Below, piece by piece: positions 18,101 to 25,990 of a DNA stretch of 64,000 bases. Within the stretch, counting starts at the first letter, position 1. Every line of letters begins with the position of its first letter. The notes beneath the pieces were generated by a model, which saw only the letters and a list, made by a program, of their open reading frames with translations, did not search any database and had not been told where the DNA came from. Source of the DNA: Lachnospiraceae oral taxon 107 str. F0167 (lineage in GTDB: Bacteria; Bacillota; Clostridia; Lachnospirales; Lachnospiraceae); contig GL890592.1 in assembly GCA_000209465.1 (NCBI GenBank), positions 23,962 through 87,961 on the forward strand. The letters run 5' to 3'. A program made the position numbers and the translations under genes.

Positions 18101-20029
18101 GAAAAAAATGAGAGAAATGAAAATAAAATTTATGATCTTTTTATGTTTTTGTCAGAGCATGCTAAAAATTCCAATGATGAAGTTCTTTCACTGTATATGG
18201 AAAAGCTTAAAACAGCAGGTGAGGAGTTCCCGCAAGAACAGCAAAAGTTACAGCTTGATGCAGTAATCTCACATCTTCATGAGATTTTTTTACAAAACAA
18301 CTATAAATCTCCAAAACCGTTGTGGATGACTCCTTTAAAGGAAAGAATAGAATGGCATGGATTAAAGCCCGATCAAAAAGATGTTATTATAGAACATAGA
18401 GTATCGCCTGTATCGGTGGGACTTGTGGATCATCCAAGAAATCAGGAACAGTTTGTTTTTGAATATGATTTGGAATCCATGGGAAATACCTTAATTTTAG
18501 GACTTCCCGGCAGCGGTAAAAGTACCTTTTTACAGACTTTATTATATGCTCTTTTCATAAAGCATACTCCGGCTCAGATTCAGGTATATGGAGTGGATTA
18601 CAGCAGCCGCATTACAGCCTGCTTTGAAAGCTTTCCACATTGTGGCGGAATTGTATTTGAAAATGAGGAAGAGAAGCTTGAAAGGCTCTTCCACCTATTG
18701 GAGAAGATTTTGGATGACAGAAAAAAGTTGATACGCGGTCAAAGCTTTTTTGAATATAATAAAATGTCGGAAAACAAACTGCCTTTAGTTTTATTTTATA
18801 TCGACCAATACAGTAATTTCAGAAATCAGGTAAAGGATGAAATGGAGGAATTTTTGGTGAAACTTAGCAGGGAAGGTATTGCATACGGTATATACCTGAT
18901 TTTTACCACAGCCTCTTTACATTCCGCAGATATTTCCTTTAAACTTGCCAAAAACTTCTCAAAAGTTTATCCGCTTGAAATGAAGGAAAAATTTGATTAT
19001 ACGGAAGCGCTTAATCTGATGAGAATTGATAGCTTACCTGAGCAGGGAATAAAGGGACGAGGGCTGATGAGAATGGACGATTTTGCTTTGGAATTTCAAG
19101 TTGCCATAGTTGAAGAGAACCTTTCAGATTATGACAGAGCGGTAAAAATAAAAACGCTGGGCAGGGATATAAACGCCTTGTGGAAAGGAATCCGTCCAAC
19201 CATCATTCCATCTATTCCCAAAAACGCTACCTTTGAAATTTTTATGGAAGACGGTAATGTGCAAAACTGCTTAAAAGATCCCTCTCTCCTGCCCTTTGCC
19301 TATAATCTGAAGGATGCCCTGCCGCATAGTATATCCCTGATACGAAGCCTCGGATATCTGATTTCCGGTAAGTCCATGACCGGAAAAACCAATGCATTAC
19401 AAATGATATACCGTATGGCGGCAAATAAGGGGAATGTATACTATATTGATTTGACAGGAAATATGCTTCATTTGCCCGAATATGAAAATGCCTGTATCAT
19501 AAGAGATTTAGACGGCATGTATCAGATGTGTGAAAGTCTGATTCCAATACTAAAGGATAGAAACAAAAAAAAGAAAGCTTTGGAGGAAGAAGATTATACC
19601 GCAGAAGAAATTTTTGCAAATATGGCAGATGAGACTCCTATTTTTATCCTTATTGACGGATTAGCAGAGTTTTTGGAAAAACTTCAGTCCGCCACAGACC
19701 GATATGCAAATATCCGACCTTTGCTTGAAAACTTTGCAGATAAGGGGAGACTACATAAACTCTACTTTATTATGACCTTAAACAGCGATCAGAGTTCACA
19801 GGTTTTGGGGTATCGTTTTATAAATCTGTTGACTAAACAGATAGAGGGTATTCATTTGGGTGGAAACTGCATATCTCAGAGGATTTTAAATTTTGATAAA
19901 CTAAGCTACAGACAGCAAAACAAGGCTCTAAAGCCCGGATATGCCTTTGTAAGCACTTTGGATGAAGACGGTGCAACAGAGATATATGTACCGATATCAA
20001 AAACCGGTAAAAAAGGAGGAAATCAGTGA
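15128..20029 (+). CDS. essC: EssC-type type VII secretion ATPase (FHA, FtsK/SpoIIIE domains)
   Basis: 1633 residues from the GTG at 15128, chosen because GAGGAGG ends 6 bases before it; a TTG five codons earlier lies inside that site. An FHA domain at about 103-175 has SIGRDKSCDIVLDY, SSRHAVLQF and DAGTNGTFVN with the usual phospho-threonine-binding Arg, Ser and Asn. Two hydrophobic segments occur near 265-310. Three FtsK/SpoIIIE ATPase domains follow: Walker A GTTGSGKSET near 699 with Walker B LLIIVDEF, GLPGSGKST near 1125 with LFYIDQ, and a degenerate SGKSMTGKTN near 1413 with FILIDG. It is the membrane motor of Firmicutes type VII secretion. The FHA domain next to a kinase and phosphatase suggests phospho-dependent control. 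The gene overlaps yukD by 4 bases. Confidence 0.95.
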   Translation: MIRTLTFFTNNGFQEVTLPAINNEDYLLVMESKKRPELRGIKLRFEVIRDIWYLLEVAGAEMENSASKTLFSGDIINIVKDGEEIAILFQESAEAFRDMSKLVLSDRKIVSIGRDKSCDIVLDYKNMVSSRHAVLQFYDGSWHIKDAGTNGTFVNDKKITEEQRLHRGDVIAIIGIRMMFLGKYLAIDAGNKNYTVQLNGMKVLHERHFQSKAKKLFPYEKKLFHRSPRQLFPMKKKVFDIENPPEKEAENSASLLLRIGPSMTMMLPMMAGTMVASNQNAGIGHAGLAMAVASAGLGVIWGVANYKKAGKDREEKEKKRISSYTDYLTKQGKEIDEDYKQRCAALERIYTPADLYAKNFVEDNLWTRNPAHDDFMYYRIGTGSLPSPAEINVTKPGFRVEKDPWQDWGESIKKSFEELKEVPIGINLNDYNLIGVVSEKKSLSLDIIRLLSAQIAYNNCYTDVKIAAVFNKDSEEEASSLETLKWLPHCLSFDKRIRYMAGDREEARDVFFELTQALRDRFNAEDKNEQNHSPHYILFLTKQEYLEGEVIKSYIESEKNIGLHTVIIAESVTDLPNCVDFVIQNDDEFCGFYSLLADYEDRIKISPDYISTSQLDSITRKIAPYKVKENNVSAGLPSGIDFVKMYGVHSLNDLGVKNRWIKNRPYESMAALIGIKDGGKPCFLDIHEKYHGPHGLVAGTTGSGKSETLQTYLLSLAINFSPDDVVYFIIDYKGGGMANLFEGLPHMVGAISNLSGNQVQRALMSIKSENRRRQRLLNEAGVNNINSYTKLYKEGSISEPMPHLLIIVDEFAELKREEPDFMKQLISVAQVGRSLGVHLILSTQKPTGTVDENIWSNSKFRLCLRVQDVQDSKDMLKKPDAAYLTNPGRCYLQVGQDEVYELFQSGYSGAIYKEEEQSRQIAGMLNLNGRISLVGNANQRKIAAQKKRLWSLKILELMKEYQNTHQDFYLHSQKEILDELIKVFKIEGISFEKNERNENKIYDLFMFLSEHAKNSNDEVLSLYMEKLKTAGEEFPQEQQKLQLDAVISHLHEIFLQNNYKSPKPLWMTPLKERIEWHGLKPDQKDVIIEHRVSPVSVGLVDHPRNQEQFVFEYDLESMGNTLILGLPGSGKSTFLQTLLYALFIKHTPAQIQVYGVDYSSRITACFESFPHCGGIVFENEEEKLERLFHLLEKILDDRKKLIRGQSFFEYNKMSENKLPLVLFYIDQYSNFRNQVKDEMEEFLVKLSREGIAYGIYLIFTTASLHSADISFKLAKNFSKVYPLEMKEKFDYTEALNLMRIDSLPEQGIKGRGLMRMDDFALEFQVAIVEENLSDYDRAVKIKTLGRDINALWKGIRPTIIPSIPKNATFEIFMEDGNVQNCLKDPSLLPFAYNLKDALPHSISLIRSLGYLISGKSMTGKTNALQMIYRMAANKGNVYYIDLTGNMLHLPEYENACIIRDLDGMYQMCESLIPILKDRNKKKKALEEEDYTAEEIFANMADETPIFILIDGLAEFLEKLQSATDRYANIRPLLENFADKGRLHKLYFIMTLNSDQSSQVLGYRFINLLTKQIEGIHLGGNCISQRILNFDKLSYRQQNKALKPGYAFVSTLDEDGATEIYVPISKTGKKGGNQ

Positions 20030-20274
20030 TTATCGTGGATATAAATGTTTTTATATTGGATAAACTCTATGACTTTGAATTAAATGAGGACGCTAAAGTG
20101 CGTGAGGTTATAGAGGAAATTGTACATATGGTGGAACAGAAGGAAAGAACCTCATTTACGGGAAATATTGCAGATATGGTACTTGTGGATAATTTTAGAA
20201 GGGATATTTTAGATCCTGATTACACATTGTCCGAGCAGGGAATAGACTCCGGCTGGAATCTCAGTCTGGTATAG
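20026..20274 (+). CDS. YukD/EsaB-like ubiquitin-fold protein
   Basis: 82 residues starting with GTG that overlaps the EssC stop (GTGA), with AAAGGAGG just upstream. Size, position after EssC and a beta-rich pattern (MIIVDINVFILDKLYDFEL, TLSEQGIDSGWNLSLV ending) fit the YukD/EsaB family, small ubiquitin-like cytosolic proteins required for or modulating type VII secretion. The similarity is to the general fold and end motif (strand, DxxLxExGIxxGxxL), not a close match. Confidence 0.8.
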   Translation: MIIVDINVFILDKLYDFELNEDAKVREVIEEIVHMVEQKERTSFTGNIADMVLVDNFRRDILDPDYTLSEQGIDSGWNLSLV

Positions 20275-20282
20275 GAGGTGCT

Positions 20283-20585
20283 ATGGGGCAATATGTAAGA
20301 GTGGACGTACAAATTTTAAAAAGCGATTTAAATGAGTTTCAAGAATCAATTTATGAATTAAAAAAAGCATTTGAAGAAACAGGTTTAAATGTAGAAAGCC
20401 TAAAGAGCCAATGGACGGGTGAGGCGGCAGATCGGTTTATAGGCTGTTTTTTAAAAGAAACCATGGTTTATGAGGAATTGATAAAAGAATTGGAACTTAT
20501 GCAGGAAAGATTTGTAATATCTCATAAAGAGTACTGCAAAGCTAAAGATGATTTACTTAACTTAGTGGATAACTTTAGGGTATAG
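20283..20585 (+). CDS. WXG100-like protein 3
   Basis: 100 residues with the turn motif WTG in LKSQWTGEAADRFIGCF between two long helices. The C-terminal helix (SHKEYCKAKDDLLNLV) has no clean YxxxE signal, so it may be exported only together with a partner. TAGGAGGTG precedes the ATG, 8 bases after yukD. With the next two genes it forms a second esx block after the motor gene. Confidence 0.85.
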   Translation: MGQYVRVDVQILKSDLNEFQESIYELKKAFEETGLNVESLKSQWTGEAADRFIGCFLKETMVYEELIKELELMQERFVISHKEYCKAKDDLLNLVDNFRV

Positions 20586-20594
20586 GAGGTCAAA

Positions 20595-20906
20595 ATGAAC
20601 GAATTACAGGTTAACACCGAAAGTCTGTATCAGGAAGCCGAAAAAACGATTGAAAGTATCAGGAAATTAAAACAGATATTGGAGCGACAGAGAAATATTA
20701 TCAAAAAAATGGGCGGATACTGGAACGGTGAAGGTTATGAAGCCGCTACAAAAAAATATATGGAACTTTCAGATAAATTCTCACAGCTGTTAAATCAGCT
20801 GGAGGATACTCCGTCCACGCTCTTTGATATTGCAAAGGCTTATGAAAATATGGAAAGAGCAAATCAGGATACTCTTTCAAAGCTTCCCGACTCTATTTTA
20901 GATTGA
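20595..20906 (+). CDS. WXG100-like protein 4
   Basis: 103 residues, WNG turn in MGGYWNGEGYEAATKKY, and YENME near the C terminus matching the YxxxD/E export signal. TAGGAGGTC gives a strong ribosome binding site 9 bases after the preceding gene. WXG100 protein 3 lacks an obvious signal while this one has it, so they could form a heterodimer exported through this subunit, as for EsxA/EsxB-type pairs; that pairing is inferred. Confidence 0.87.
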   Translation: MNELQVNTESLYQEAEKTIESIRKLKQILERQRNIIKKMGGYWNGEGYEAATKKYMELSDKFSQLLNQLEDTPSTLFDIAKAYENMERANQDTLSKLPDSILD

Positions 20907-20927
20907 TTGTCCTAAATTATATTTATC

Positions 20928-20964
20928 AGGGACTGTAGCTTTAAGATATTTTTATACAGTCCCT
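20928..20964 (+). terminator. Hairpin terminator/attenuator inside the esx block
   Basis: AGGGACTGTA at 20928-20937 pairs perfectly with TACAGTCCCT at 20955-20964 over 10 bp, followed by TTTATAT. The loop is 17 bases and the U-tract short, so read-through to the fifth WXG100 gene is possible. Confidence 0.6.
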
Positions 20965-21040
20965 TTATATCTTAACTGAACTATAAATTTTATACAGCTC
21001 AGGGTAAAAATACCGTCAGTAAACTTTTAAGGAGGATACC

Positions 21041-21334
21041 ATGTTTGATAATCAGGAAGCATACCGCAAACAACAGATAAATATTCAGTACAGGGATGCA
21101 CTGAGAAGGGCGGACAGGTTGGAGGAACTGGCTAACAGACTTTCAAGAAGAGCGGCTGTTGAAATAGAAAACCTGTCAAATGATATCAGCAAACAATGGG
21201 AGGGAGATGAGGCGGTATTATTTTTAAAAAAAGCAGCCATTATAGAATCCGATATTTCAAAAACAGTAAAAAACATCAGAGAATGTGCTTCCACTATCAG
21301 AAGGATTGCAAAACAAAGCCTTCTAATTGAATAA
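21041..21334 (+). CDS. WXG100-like protein 5
   Basis: 97 residues, mostly helical, with WEG in ISKQWEGDEAVLFLKK at mid-length, the WXG turn. The second helix is short and basic and has no YxxxE signal. AAGGAGG lies 8 bases before the ATG. A hairpin separates it from the four-gene block upstream, so it may be expressed at a lower or different level. It is more divergent than the other four and could be a non-secreted chaperone or partner. Confidence 0.78.
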   Translation: MFDNQEAYRKQQINIQYRDALRRADRLEELANRLSRRAAVEIENLSNDISKQWEGDEAVLFLKKAAIIESDISKTVKNIRECASTIRRIAKQSLLIE

Positions 21335-21361
21335 AAGCTGATTATATGAGAAAATATGTTA

Positions 21362-21403
21362 ATAATTTTATGTTTAATATAAATGCCTTAAACATAAAAT
21401 TAT
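21362..21403. repeat. 16-bp perfect inverted repeat upstream of the two-component system
   Basis: ATAATTTTATGTTTAA at 21362-21377 and its exact complement at 21388-21403 are spaced by 10 bases. It starts 28 bases after the fifth WXG100 gene and ends 31 bases before the response regulator ATG. It is AT-rich with no clear U-tract, so it is either a weak terminator for the secretion operon or an operator for the response regulator genes. Confidence 0.8.
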
Positions 21404-21433
21404 CTCTATCTCAAAGATAATCATGGAGAGGTT

Positions 21434-22111
21434 ATGAATATTTTAGTAGTTGAGGATGAGGTATTGCTCGCCTCCTCCCTTAAAGAAATTTTTGAAGAAT
21501 GTGGATATAGTACAATATGTGCATATGACGGTATGGAAGGACTGGAACTTGCCAGGTTTTCTCATTTTGACATTCTGGTACTTGATTTAATGTTGCCAAA
21601 ATTAAACGGCTTTCAGGTAGCAAGGACTCTAAGAAAAGAAAAAAACGGTCTTCCAATACTGATGCTTACCGCAAAGTCGGATATACTTGATAGGGTAGAG
21701 GGGCTGGATTCCGGTGCCGACTATTATCTTACAAAACCTTTTGACAGAAGAGAACTCTTAGCCTGTGTTAATGCATTGCTTCGCAGGCAGGGAAAGGAAG
21801 TCAACCAGATAAGCTATGGAAATACAACACTTGATATAGATTCCGGAGAACTTATATCAGGAGAAAACTCTATCAGGCTTTCCTCCAAGGAATTTCAGAT
21901 GATGAGACTGCTTTTAAAAGAGGGTAAGAATAATATTTCCAAAAATCTTTTTTTAGAAAAAATATGGGGATATGACAGTGATGCCACAGAAAATAATGTA
22001 GAGGTTTATATCGGATTTTTAAGGAAGAAATTAAAAACACTGTCCTCGGATATCTCCATAATTGCCAGCAGAGGTTTGGGATATCATTTAGAAATAAGAG
22101 GTGAGAAATGA
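21434..22111 (+). CDS. OmpR-family response regulator
   Basis: 225 residues. The receiver domain (1-115) has ILVVEDEV, phospho-acceptor Asp51 in ILVLDLMLPKLNGF, and the conserved Thr/Ala and Lys in MLTAKSD and LTKPFD. The C-terminal winged helix (about 125-222) ends with ENNVEVYIGFLRKKL and ASRGLGYHL, typical of OmpR/PhoB DNA-binding domains. TGGAGAGG precedes the ATG. The gene overlaps the histidine kinase by 4 bases (ATGA). Its regulon may include the convergent cell-surface operon: direct repeats of OmpR type lie upstream of that operon's first gene. Confidence 0.94.
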   Translation: MNILVVEDEVLLASSLKEIFEECGYSTICAYDGMEGLELARFSHFDILVLDLMLPKLNGFQVARTLRKEKNGLPILMLTAKSDILDRVEGLDSGADYYLTKPFDRRELLACVNALLRRQGKEVNQISYGNTTLDIDSGELISGENSIRLSSKEFQMMRLLLKEGKNNISKNLFLEKIWGYDSDATENNVEVYIGFLRKKLKTLSSDISIIASRGLGYHLEIRGEK

Positions 22112-23430
22112 TTGAAAAATTACAAAGAAAGCTTACATTGCTTTTATCCTCTGTCAGTATTTTTTTGCTTTTATTTTTGCTTATATTTCCATTCCTCTTC
22201 AACAGATACAACTTATACAGCAGTCTTAGAACATCACTTTCCGCTGCTATCAGTTCACCCATGCATGTTGATAATACATCCGGTTCCTATCCCGTTTTTA
22301 TGATGCTTGTAAACTCTGACGGTGAAATATTAGACAGTAAAGGTCCTGATTTTTTCTTAGATGATGATTTGAAATCAGAACTTACATCTGATGCATTATC
22401 TAAAATAACTGACGATGACAAGCTTTATTCTTCAATAAACAAAGGTAAGCTTGCCTATCTTTGTAAAAAGGATACACCACCTGACAGCTTTGAGGATGAA
22501 GCAAAACATTCAAATGATACAGATAATCGTTTCAATCAAGCCGACATCATTAATGACTTTGCTAATTCCGGTTTTAAGAATAAGCCTCTGTATCGTATTG
22601 CAGTTACCGACTTTAGCAATGAGATAAAGAGCTTACAAAGACTCTCTGTTTTACTTACAGCCCTTTTCTTTATACTTTCATCCGTCATTATACTTTTTTC
22701 AAGGTATTTTGTGAAAAAGAGTATTCGTCCGGTCAGTGATGCTATTATCTCACAACGCCGGTTTATATCAGATGCCTCACATGAGCTGAAGACTCCACTA
22801 ACTGTTATTATCAGTAATATTGACAATCTTAAGAAGCTGCTGTCAAAAGAGTCTTTCAATACTTCAAGTATTACTCTGTTTAAGAAAAATATAAACGGTA
22901 TTGATGAAATGAGTATCAGAATGAAGCATTTAACCGAGGACTTACTTAATCTTAGCAGACTGGAAAACTGGCAGGACAGAAAAGAACAGATGAATCAAAT
23001 TGCTTTATCGGATATAGCTACCAAAGAATGTCTGTATTTTGAACCTTTATTTTTTGAAAACTCCAAAAGCCTTGAATATACCATAGAGGATGATATTTTC
23101 ATCCTTGGAGATGCAGGTAAAATAAAAGATCTTATTTCCATACTATTGGAAAATGCTTTAAAATATTCCATCTCTCACACTTTTCTTACCGTTAATAAGA
23201 AAAAAAACAATATCCTTTTAGCAGTGGAAAATGATGTGGAAAACGAGTTTTCAAAGGAAGATACCGTGAATATATTTGAAAGATTTTTCAGACTGGACTC
23301 ATCACATTCAGGCACAGGCTATGGTCTGGGACTGCCTATAGCAAAGGAGATTGTGCTTATGCATAGGGGAGAAATAAATGTATCAAGCAAAGATAAAAAG
23401 GTATGTTTTTTAGTTAGTTTTCATATATAA
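22108..23430 (+). CDS. Membrane sensor histidine kinase
   Basis: 440 residues. Membrane segments lie at about 9-31 and 176-197 and enclose an extracellular sensor of roughly 145 residues. The HisKA dimerisation box FISDASHELKTPLTVI carries the phospho-acceptor His. The HATPase domain follows, with N-box ILLENALKYS, F-box FERFFRLDSS and G2 GTGYGLGLPIAKEIV; the usual DxGxG G1 box is replaced by a degenerate VENDVENEFS stretch. A recognisable HAMP linker is absent or very short. It is translationally coupled to the response regulator. The sensor part is acidic and matches no domain I can name. Confidence 0.93.
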   Translation: MIEKLQRKLTLLLSSVSIFLLLFLLIFPFLFNRYNLYSSLRTSLSAAISSPMHVDNTSGSYPVFMMLVNSDGEILDSKGPDFFLDDDLKSELTSDALSKITDDDKLYSSINKGKLAYLCKKDTPPDSFEDEAKHSNDTDNRFNQADIINDFANSGFKNKPLYRIAVTDFSNEIKSLQRLSVLLTALFFILSSVIILFSRYFVKKSIRPVSDAIISQRRFISDASHELKTPLTVIISNIDNLKKLLSKESFNTSSITLFKKNINGIDEMSIRMKHLTEDLLNLSRLENWQDRKEQMNQIALSDIATKECLYFEPLFFENSKSLEYTIEDDIFILGDAGKIKDLISILLENALKYSISHTFLTVNKKKNNILLAVENDVENEFSKEDTVNIFERFFRLDSSHSGTGYGLGLPIAKEIVLMHRGEINVSSKDKKVCFLVSFHI

Positions 23431-23469
23431 TAAGTGCCGGCACCGGACTTTCCGATGTCGGCACTTATT
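23429..23469. terminator. Bidirectional terminator between kinase gene and convergent operon
   Basis: AATAAGTGCCG at 23429-23439 pairs with CGGCACTTATT at 23459-23469. The helix continues inward through CGGA/TCCG to a 3-base loop with one mismatch. It lies between two converging genes and has A/T-rich flanks on both sides. Confidence 0.88.
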
Positions 23470-23471
23470 TA

Positions 23472-23855
23472 CTAAGAATTTAGTTCACAATCTTTATTTA
23501 CTTTTCCCTTTCCTGTTGCCATAATAAAGGCTGCCAATATACAAAAGGCAATACCGGTTATCAAATAAAAAATCTCAAATGTTGTGCTTGTTCCATAGAT
23601 TTCCAATATTCCCTTATATAAAGATCCTGCTGTAAGTGTTGCTATTCCACACTTCCATGGTAATGAGGCATTGTCTGAAATTTCCTTTTTAAAAATTAGT
23701 TTGTTTAAAAGGTTTGGAATAAAAAGCCCTGCAAAAGGTATTAAAAATGCAAATATCATATAGTTTGAGTAAACACCATGTGAAAAGTACTCATATATCT
23801 GTCCGAAGATAAATACAAATACTGAAATACCAAGATAAATGCCCGTTTTTTTCAT
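23472..23855 (-). CDS. Four-TM membrane protein of unknown function
   Basis: 127 residues with four hydrophobic segments (about 5-22, 31-48, 67-84 and 92-115) and short polar ends. I do not recognise a family. The start codon overlaps the stop of the preceding glycosidase gene by one base, so it is the last gene of the surface-glycan operon. It could assist membrane assembly of that system, but nothing in the sequence shows this. Confidence 0.7.
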   Translation of the reverse strand: MKKTGIYLGISVFVFIFGQIYEYFSHGVYSNYMIFAFLIPFAGLFIPNLLNKLIFKKEISDNASLPWKCGIATLTAGSLYKGILEIYGTSTTFEIFYLITGIAFCILAAFIMATGKGKVNKDCELNS

Positions 23856-24898
23856 CAGTTTGTACCTCCTATATATACTATATCACTAACCGACCTTTCC
23901 TGATTTGAATGTCCATTTGTGGTAGGATTGTTTATAATCTCCCCCTTAAACACCATGGTGGAAGAACCTCCACCGTCCAGATTGTAGGCATCCGCTACAC
24001 CAAGCTCTTTCATAAAACTTGCAAGCTCATAAAGACTTAATCCGGCACTCTCACTTGTTCTTCCGTCAGATACCACGAATACATAATGATTATTTCCAAG
24101 ATAACCGATAGCAGTTCTTGGGTTGCTTGCCATCGCCATTCCCACTTCATCATTTTCGCCTACCGAAATCTCTCCGTCTTTAAGTAAGACCGGTCCGAAT
24201 GAAAGTACCTGATATGCTCCGTTTTGCAAAAGCTCTTCTGCACTTGTTTCACCTTCCGAAACAAACTCAAATTCTCCGTTTTGCTTTATAACCAAGGCAT
24301 CTCTGTTTCCCGAAGTATTGCGATATAAATTTCCGTTTCTTATAACATATCCGCTCTGTCTGGCTCCATAGTAATCTCCATTGATGGCTAAAACCGCATT
24401 ATTATCCTCAGCCATATTAGAGGTTGTATCTGTGATATTTCTACCATAGGTATTATTTGCCAATGCTGTTTTTAAAGCCGAAGCATCACTGACTGTTACA
24501 TCCGCTACATATATATTGCTGTCATACGCTCTATACTGCTTTAATGTAATACTTGTATTGCTGTCGGAATACTCTCCTATAACAGTGCCCCCTTCAACAG
24601 TCGCCATATTAGTCAATGTAGCACTACTTGTCCCATCAGCACTTTCTGTTGCAGTGCTACCTAATGTTAAGCTTGTTTCTCCTGTTACATTTTCTGTTGT
24701 ACTTGTTCCGGCATTAAGTTTCTCTTCTATTGCCGCCTCCACACTTTCCTTTATACCGGTCTCGGCTACTACATTTGAAGCCATTACACTTTGCATAGGA
24801 TGCGGTATAACAAATGTATCTAAAAGTGCATATGTACTGAATGAAAATAAAAGTACACCATATAACACTCCCAAACCTTTCTTATTTAATTTTTTCAT
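23855..24898 (-). CDS. Phosphodiester glycosidase (NAGPA) family exported protein
   Basis: 347 residues: an N-terminal membrane anchor or signal (about 7-27), a Ser/Thr-rich low-complexity linker to about 110, then a NAGPA-type domain. Domain hallmarks are AINGDYYG, NPRTAIGYLGNNHYVFVV, LYELASFMKELGVADAYNLD and GGGSSTMVFKGEIIN. Family members cleave GlcNAc-phosphodiester linkages or act in exopolysaccharide processing. It sits after a GT2-GtrA glycosyltransferase and a carbohydrate-binding lipoprotein, so a role in modifying a cell-surface polymer is likely. The substrate cannot be read from sequence. Confidence 0.87.
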   Translation of the reverse strand: MKKLNKKGLGVLYGVLLFSFSTYALLDTFVIPHPMQSVMASNVVAETGIKESVEAAIEEKLNAGTSTTENVTGETSLTLGSTATESADGTSSATLTNMATVEGGTVIGEYSDSNTSITLKQYRAYDSNIYVADVTVSDASALKTALANNTYGRNITDTTSNMAEDNNAVLAINGDYYGARQSGYVIRNGNLYRNTSGNRDALVIKQNGEFEFVSEGETSAEELLQNGAYQVLSFGPVLLKDGEISVGENDEVGMAMASNPRTAIGYLGNNHYVFVVSDGRTSESAGLSLYELASFMKELGVADAYNLDGGGSSTMVFKGEIINNPTTNGHSNQERSVSDIVYIGGTN

Positions 24899-24925
24899 AT
24901 ATTTACTCCATTCTACTATTTATTT

Positions 24926-25990
24926 TTAAGAAGCTATATAACCCTTTTCCTCTACAGTCTTTTTTGAAAAAACCAGATTTTTTTGTACCAAATATGACAG
25001 GGTAAATAAAATCACTTCTGTAAGTATCTTTGCAATATAGGCATTTATCTGTAATGTTTCCACTATTCCTCTAAGAATCAATGTGTTCATTATGAATATA
25101 AATAATGCAAGTCCAAGGTATGAAATATATTCCTTGGTAATACCTTTCTCATCATTCTTTTTATTCTTAAAGACAAATTTTTTATTTATATAAAAGTTAA
25201 AATGTAAAGATATAATCCGTGCTATAGCATTTGAAAGTACTATACTTCCTGAAAATAAAAAGCATATCGTGTAAACTAAAAAGTCTATAATAAAGGATAG
25301 GATAGAACTTGTACAAAACTTGATTATCTGACTGTATATCCTTACTGAATCCTTTATAGTATCAAAATGACTTTCCTCATTGTCATTGATATATATTGTT
25401 TCAATAGTATATTCCCTCATCTTTATATCTTTCTTTGCAAATTCGAGCAGCATATTCATTTCATACTCATATCTCTCGCCCTTTATCTTAAGCAGTTCGG
25501 GTATTAGACTTTTATGAAATGCTCTCATTCCTGTTTGTGTATCTTCTATATTCACTCCTGTGGAAAGATAGAATACTTTTTTTGTAATATAATTGCCTAT
25601 TCTTGATCTGATGGGAGAATCTTTTGATTGTTCCCTTGATCCAAGTATTAAGCTGTCTTCATTTTCCATAGATTTATCAAGTAAATACAGTGCATCCTTT
25701 AATGAATGCTGTCCGTCGGCATCCAATGTGATTACCACAAAATCGTCCTCTATTTCATTCAGATAGGAAAGCCCTTGCTTTAATGCCGCTCCCTTTCCCT
25801 GATTTATATAAAAATGAATGACCTTGGCTCTGCTGTTCTTTTCTAATTGGGAAAAGAGGGGAAGATATTCTTCCCCTGAACCATCATTCACCACTACTAC
25901 CTCTATCCCTCTTTTTTCTATGGATTGCACAAAATATATCAAATTTTCATTTGGCTTATATGCCGGTATTAGGGCAAATCTTCTCTTCAT
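24926..25990 (-). CDS. GT2 glycosyltransferase fused to a GtrA-like membrane domain
   Basis: 354 residues. The N-terminal about 215 are a GT-A fold family 2 transferase (LIPAYKPNENLIYFV, VVVNDGSG, the DxD motif in VVITLDADGQHSL, and DTQTGMRAFHKSLIPELL), resembling dolichol/undecaprenyl-phosphate mannosyl or glucosyl transferases. The C-terminal about 130 form four membrane segments of the GtrA/DPMS type (SIIDFLVYTICFLFSG, FVFKNKK). It should make or flip a lipid-linked sugar at the membrane for surface glycosylation. The start overlaps the preceding gene's stop by one base, so coupling is tight. Confidence 0.9.
   Translation of the reverse strand: MKRRFALIPAYKPNENLIYFVQSIEKRGIEVVVVNDGSGEEYLPLFSQLEKNSRAKVIHFYINQGKGAALKQGLSYLNEIEDDFVVITLDADGQHSLKDALYLLDKSMENEDSLILGSREQSKDSPIRSRIGNYITKKVFYLSTGVNIEDTQTGMRAFHKSLIPELLKIKGERYEYEMNMLLEFAKKDIKMREYTIETIYINDNEESHFDTIKDSVRIYSQIIKFCTSSILSFIIDFLVYTICFLFSGSIVLSNAIARIISLHFNFYINKKFVFKNKKNDEKGITKEYISYLGLALFIFIMNTLILRGIVETLQINAYIAKILTEVILFTLSYLVQKNLVFSKKTVEEKGYIAS

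Noticed and set aside
4589-23430. Type VII island considered as an integrative element or prophage
   Set aside because: No integrase, att repeats, tRNA or phage genes were seen at either end, and base composition looks like its surroundings.
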